From: Synechococcus sp. CCY 0621
Lineage (GTDB): Bacteria; Cyanobacteriota; Cyanobacteriia; PCC-6307; Cyanobiaceae
Reading direction: 5' to 3'
Assembly (NCBI RefSeq): GCF_019038465.1
Contig: NZ_JAFKRH010000026.1
Location: 1 to 64,000, forward strand
DNA: 64,000 bases
Shown here: piece after piece, positions 61,187-64,000 of the stretch
Layout of the letters: every line of letters begins with the position of its first letter
Numbering within the stretch: position 1 is the first letter of the stretch
Translations under genes and position numbers: made by a program
Notes under the pieces: generated by a model
What the model was told of the DNA's origin: nothing
Seen by the model: only the letters and a program-made list of their open reading frames with translations
Database searches by the model: none

Positions 61187-61462
61187 ATGCCGGAAGTGGA
61201 GCTGACGCTGGAGTGGCCGGATGGGGGCAGGAGCCGGCTCTATTCCCCTTCCACCGTCATCCTGGAGCACCTCGCCCCGGGCCAGACCGTGACGGTGGCC
61301 GAGCTGCGGGCCAAGGGCACCCTGGCGCTGCGGCAGGCCTCCGAGCGGGTGCGGGCCCGCTACGGCTTCGCCTGCACCCGGGCCGATGAAGAGGAACGGC
61401 GCCTGCTGGAGCAGGCCGCCCACTTCACGGCCCAGGAGCTGGTGAGCGTCCGGAGCGCCTAG
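61187..61462 (+). CDS. Nit1C small protein, MSMEG_0570 type
   Basis: A 91-residue protein, EVELTLEWPDGGRSRLYSPSTVILEHLAPGQTVTVAELRA, then a helical RQASERVRARYGFACTRADEEER block; it matches the short nitrogen-starvation-response protein of Nit1C clusters. The function is unknown. It lies 61 bases after the AIR-synthase-like gene, completing the plus-strand set. The end overlaps the convergent channel gene by four bases. Confidence 0.88.
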   Translation: MPEVELTLEWPDGGRSRLYSPSTVILEHLAPGQTVTVAELRAKGTLALRQASERVRARYGFACTRADEEERRLLEQAAHFTAQELVSVRSA

Positions 61463-62034
61463 TCGGAGAGCACCCGCTCAATGCGGCGATCGGGGATCAG
61501 CCACATCAGGGCCACCAACGCATAGATCGCCTGGGCGATGGCCGGAGAGCGCAGGCTGGCGAGCATCGCCACCAGGTAGAGCGTCAGGGAGGTGTGCCCC
61601 TTCCAGTCGCGGCCCACGGCGCGGCGCAGCAGCGAGTCGGGGCCCTGGGCGGCGATGATCTGCTCCTGCAAGACGAAGTAGGCCGTGGCCGCCATGACCA
61701 TGACGGCCCCGTAAAGAGCGGCCGGCGCGACCGCCCGGTGGTTCTGACCCATCCAGCCGGTGGCGAAGGGCACCAGCGACAACCAGAACAACAGATGCAG
61801 GTTGGCCAGCAGCACCGAGCCGCTGACGCGCTGCAGGGTGTGCAGCATGTGGTGGTGGTTGTTCCAGTAGATGCCGATATAGACGAAGCTCAGCAGATAA
61901 CTGAGAAAGACAGGAATCAGGGGCACCAGGGCCGCGGGCTCGGTGTTGTGGGGCACCTTGATCTCCAGCACCATGATCGTGATGACGATGGCCAGGACGC
62001 CGTCACTGAAGGCCTCCAGGCGGGTGGTGTTCAT
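61459..62034 (-). CDS. TMEM175-like potassium channel protein (DUF1211)
   Basis: A 191-residue, about six-span membrane protein starting MNTTRLEAFSDGVLAIVITIMVLEI, with the RxxxFSD motif of prokaryotic TMEM175 channels, and HHHMLHTL in the third segment. Bacterial members form tetrameric K+-permeable pores. ATG 62034 is chosen by the motif. It converges with the Nit1C end and is otherwise alone. Confidence 0.88.
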   Translation of the reverse strand: MNTTRLEAFSDGVLAIVITIMVLEIKVPHNTEPAALVPLIPVFLSYLLSFVYIGIYWNNHHHMLHTLQRVSGSVLLANLHLLFWLSLVPFATGWMGQNHRAVAPAALYGAVMVMAATAYFVLQEQIIAAQGPDSLLRRAVGRDWKGHTSLTLYLVAMLASLRSPAIAQAIYALVALMWLIPDRRIERVLSD

Positions 62035-62243
62035 GACGGCCTGCAAGCGGATCAGGCTGCTTATGACAGAAGCGACGCAGAGTGCATCAAAAAAGAAATG
62101 AATCTCTACAGAGCCCAGACAGCCTGGTACCACTGAACCAGCGCCGGACCCTGCATCCTGCGGGCCCAGGTGGCGAAAGCAGACGTCTTCGCGGAGCCCG
62201 AAGCTCAGTAGAGAAAGGAGGCACCCCTTAGAAGGAAAACCCG

Positions 62244-62597
62244 ATGAACATTCGCCTCCGCAGACGCCTGCTCTCGCTGGCCTCCATGGCCGCCCTGGTG
62301 ATCTCCCTGATGATCCAATGGCCAGCCACGGCGATGGCCAGCCATGCACCCTCGGTGACACCCGTCGCCTTCGCCGCCATGACGGACAAAATGAGCGCCA
62401 AAGCCAAGGAAGCCGAAGGCAAGATGCAATCCGCCTATGGCGAAGTCACCGGCGATACAGGCCAACAGATCAAGGGCAAGGCCAAGCAGGTGCAAGCCTC
62501 TGCCATGAACGCCAAGGAAGCCGTGAAGGATGGCACCAGGTCCGCAGCCCGCAAGGCCGGTGACGCCTCCAACAAGCTGGCCAACAAGATCAAGTAA
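62244..62597 (+). CDS. CsbD-like stress protein with N-terminal signal
   Basis: A 117-residue protein. Residues 1-34 look like a Sec signal or anchor (LLSLASMAALVISLMIQWPATAMASH); from about residue 46 a CsbD-like helical region follows (MSAKAKEAEGKMQSAYGEVTGDTGQQIKGKAKQVQ) and an Ala/Lys-rich tail. CsbD is a general-stress protein of unknown action; an exported version is common in cyanobacteria. AGAAGGA upstream is a good ribosome site. Confidence 0.85.
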   Translation: MNIRLRRRLLSLASMAALVISLMIQWPATAMASHAPSVTPVAFAAMTDKMSAKAKEAEGKMQSAYGEVTGDTGQQIKGKAKQVQASAMNAKEAVKDGTRSAARKAGDASNKLANKIK

Positions 62598-62638
62598 GCC
62601 CTGATTCGATCCATCCATCCCATTGAAAGGAGGCCCCA

Positions 62639-62788
62639 ATGCTGGAATCACTCGCCGTCATTCTGGTGATTCTCTGGTTGCTTGGACTGGTGACGTCCTA
62701 CACCTTGGGCGGCTTCATCCATGTCCTGCTGGTCATTGCCTTGATCGTCATTGTGTCCCGGCTGCTCAGTGGTCGAGGAACCGTGTGA
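62639..62788 (+). CDS. Lmo0937-family small membrane protein
   Basis: A 49-residue protein with two hydrophobic segments, MLESLAVILVILWLLGLVTS and GGFIHVLLVIALIVIVSRLL, matching the short Lmo0937/DUF5670 family that often accompanies general-stress genes. A strong AAAGGAGG ribosome site lies just before the ATG. It is 41 bases after the CsbD-like gene, likely cotranscribed. Confidence 0.82.
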   Translation: MLESLAVILVILWLLGLVTSYTLGGFIHVLLVIALIVIVSRLLSGRGTV

Positions 62789-62808
62789 GATCAAGGCGAT
62801 TCCCGGAA

Positions 62809-63639
62809 TTACAGGTCCTTGGTCAGGCGTTGCCGCAACTTGAGCAGCGCCTTTCGCTCCACATGCTGCACCTTGTGCTTGGACATCCCAATGCACTCCC
62901 CGATCTGGGCCAGCGAAGGAGAGCCGTCTTCGGCATAACGAAGCTGCAGCACCTTCCGTTCCGTGGGGTTCAGCAGCGTGACTTCACCATGGAGCCAGTG
63001 GTAGTCGTCATGCAGACCGGGCTCGCTGGGATCACCGATCAGATCGGTCAGCGACACCTCCCCATCGCCACTTCCGAGGGTCTGATCAAGGGAAAGAGTC
63101 TGCAGGTCGTGGGACGCCTGAAGCACGGACTCCAGCCGCTTGACGCTTTCGCCCAGTTCGGAACCGATCTCTGCCAGCGACAGGGGCTGGGCCGAGGCCA
63201 TGCGAAGCGCCTGCACCTTGCGGGCCAGGGCCGCCATCTGGGGCGGCACCCGGATCAGCCCCGTCGTCTCCTGGAGATGGCGATGCACCGACTGACGGAT
63301 CCACCAGGAGCCGTAGGTGGAAAACCTGCAACCCCGCTCGGGCAGGAAACGCTCCACCGCACGGATCAGGCCGAGGTTGCCGGCCTGCACCACATCCATC
63401 GGATCCAGGTGCATCAAACGGATGCGGTTGTGCTGCTGCTTGCAGAGCGACACCACCAGGCGCAGATTGCCCGTCACCATGCGCGCAAAGGCCCGCCGTC
63501 CCCGCCGCTCCTGGCCCAGACCCGGAGCCGGCTGGGAACGCCAGTCCTGCACAAGGGCACCAAGGTGCAGTTCTTCTGACGGCGTCAGCAGGGGAATGCG
63601 ACCGATGGTGCGCAAGTAGTCCCCAAAGCAATCAGACAT
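62809..63639 (-). CDS. RpoD-related sigma factor, group 2 type
   Basis: A 276-residue sigma-70 factor, too short for the primary one. Region 1.2 (DYLRTIGRIPLLTPSEELHLGALVQ), region 2 (NLRLVVSLCKQQHNRI; DVVQAGNLGLIRAVERFLPERGCRFSTYGSWWIRQSV), region 3 and region 4 (LRYAEDGSPSLAQIGECIGMSKHKVQHVERKAL) are all present. ATG 63639 gives MSDCFGDYL. It converges with the CsbD/Lmo0937 pair and is divergent from the Thivi_2564-like gene, suggesting it drives these stress genes. Confidence 0.93.
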   Translation of the reverse strand: MSDCFGDYLRTIGRIPLLTPSEELHLGALVQDWRSQPAPGLGQERRGRRAFARMVTGNLRLVVSLCKQQHNRIRLMHLDPMDVVQAGNLGLIRAVERFLPERGCRFSTYGSWWIRQSVHRHLQETTGLIRVPPQMAALARKVQALRMASAQPLSLAEIGSELGESVKRLESVLQASHDLQTLSLDQTLGSGDGEVSLTDLIGDPSEPGLHDDYHWLHGEVTLLNPTERKVLQLRYAEDGSPSLAQIGECIGMSKHKVQHVERKALLKLRQRLTKDL

Positions 63640-63807
63640 CGGACCAACAAATAGGGGGCCACGTTCATCGTGGGGCCACCTCGATAACGGGCGCGAGTGA
63701 AAGGCAGATCTGCCGCAGATGGGCTGCAACCTGCTTTTTCAGGCAGCGCATGACACAGTCTTTTATTTGCACCACCAATTCGCCTTACCTCCAGAGGAAA
63801 ACTATTC

Positions 63808-63999
63808 ATGTCCCTGATTTCACTGATCGTCACCCTGATTGTCGTCGGGGTCCTGCTATGGCTCGTCAACAACTACATCCCCATGGATGGCCAGATCAAA
63901 CGCATCCTGAACATTGTCGTCGTCGTGGCGGTGGTGCTCTGGTTGCTCAATGCGGTGGGCCTGATGGATTCACTGCGCGGCATCCGCCTCGGCAGATAG
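63808..63999 (+). CDS. Thivi_2564-family small membrane protein
   Basis: A 63-residue two-span protein, MSLISLIVTLIVVGVLLWLVNNYIPMDGQIKRILNIVVVVAVVLWLLNAVG, with the conserved NNYIPMDGxIKRILN loop of the Thivi_2564 family. These proteins occur near stress-response genes; the function is unknown. It is divergent from the sigma-factor gene and stops at the last bases of the window. Confidence 0.85.
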   Translation: MSLISLIVTLIVVGVLLWLVNNYIPMDGQIKRILNIVVVVAVVLWLLNAVGLMDSLRGIRLGR

Positions 64000-64000
64000 C

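Overview
The window is a GC-rich chromosome segment of a cyanobacterium, most likely of the picocyanobacterial Synechococcus/Cyanobium type. It carries photosynthesis genes (the end of psbA for photosystem II D1, psbO, crtR, and small ycf20-, ycf66- and PCP-reductase-like genes) among tightly packed housekeeping genes. The assignment rests on gene content and protein style; no search could be run.

Layout. 0-27 kb is mostly core: psbA, aroC, a KDPG-aldolase-like gene, ftsH, sat, psbO, coaBC, tRNA-Ala, ycf20, pyrB-mpg, gatC, crtR, tRNA-Leu, ileS, an Mg-type P-type ATPase, and a double CDGSH/glutamate-synthase-like fusion divergent from an alcohol dehydrogenase. A TIR-like membrane protein lies antisense over the end of ileS. 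27-32 kb holds a SulP transporter followed by small accessory modules: a DUF2442 gene with a DUF4160 remnant between two copies of a 36-bp repeat, a MazEF-like pair, and a decapitated RHH antitoxin gene.

32-38.5 kb is an AT-richer accessory island, all genes on the minus strand. It has a coupled three-gene operon of unknown function whose first protein carries a PD-(D/E)xK-like nuclease signature. Next come two proteins with the HEPN Rx4H motif, a frameshifted GIY-YIG-like gene and an FRG-domain gene. These last genes are separated by sequences that look like integron attC sites, and two ORFs end inside those sites. The simplest reading is an integron cassette array without an integrase in view.

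38.5-54 kb returns to high GC: a TetR-type regulator divergent from a coq4-MFS pair across a palindromic operator, a pentapeptide-repeat protein, an aldo/keto reductase, several cyanobacterial families of unknown function, and a tightly coupled run of FIST, trmB, ictB and a BadF-type kinase, followed by a surface acyltransferase. At 53.7-55.4 kb two divergent hupE/ureJ-type transporter genes are each preceded by a cobalamin-riboswitch-like leader, back to back in one intergenic region; this predicts B12-controlled cobalt uptake.

55.4-61.5 kb is a Nit1C nitrilase cluster: a divergent flavoprotein, then the MSMEG_0572-type protein, nitrilase, a radical SAM protein with unusual cysteine spacing, a GNAT protein, an AIR-synthase-like protein and the MSMEG_0570-type protein. 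In other bacteria this cluster supports assimilation of cyanide or nitriles. The window ends with a TMEM175-like channel and a probable stress module: CsbD-like, Lmo0937-like and Thivi_2564-like small proteins around a sigma-70 factor.
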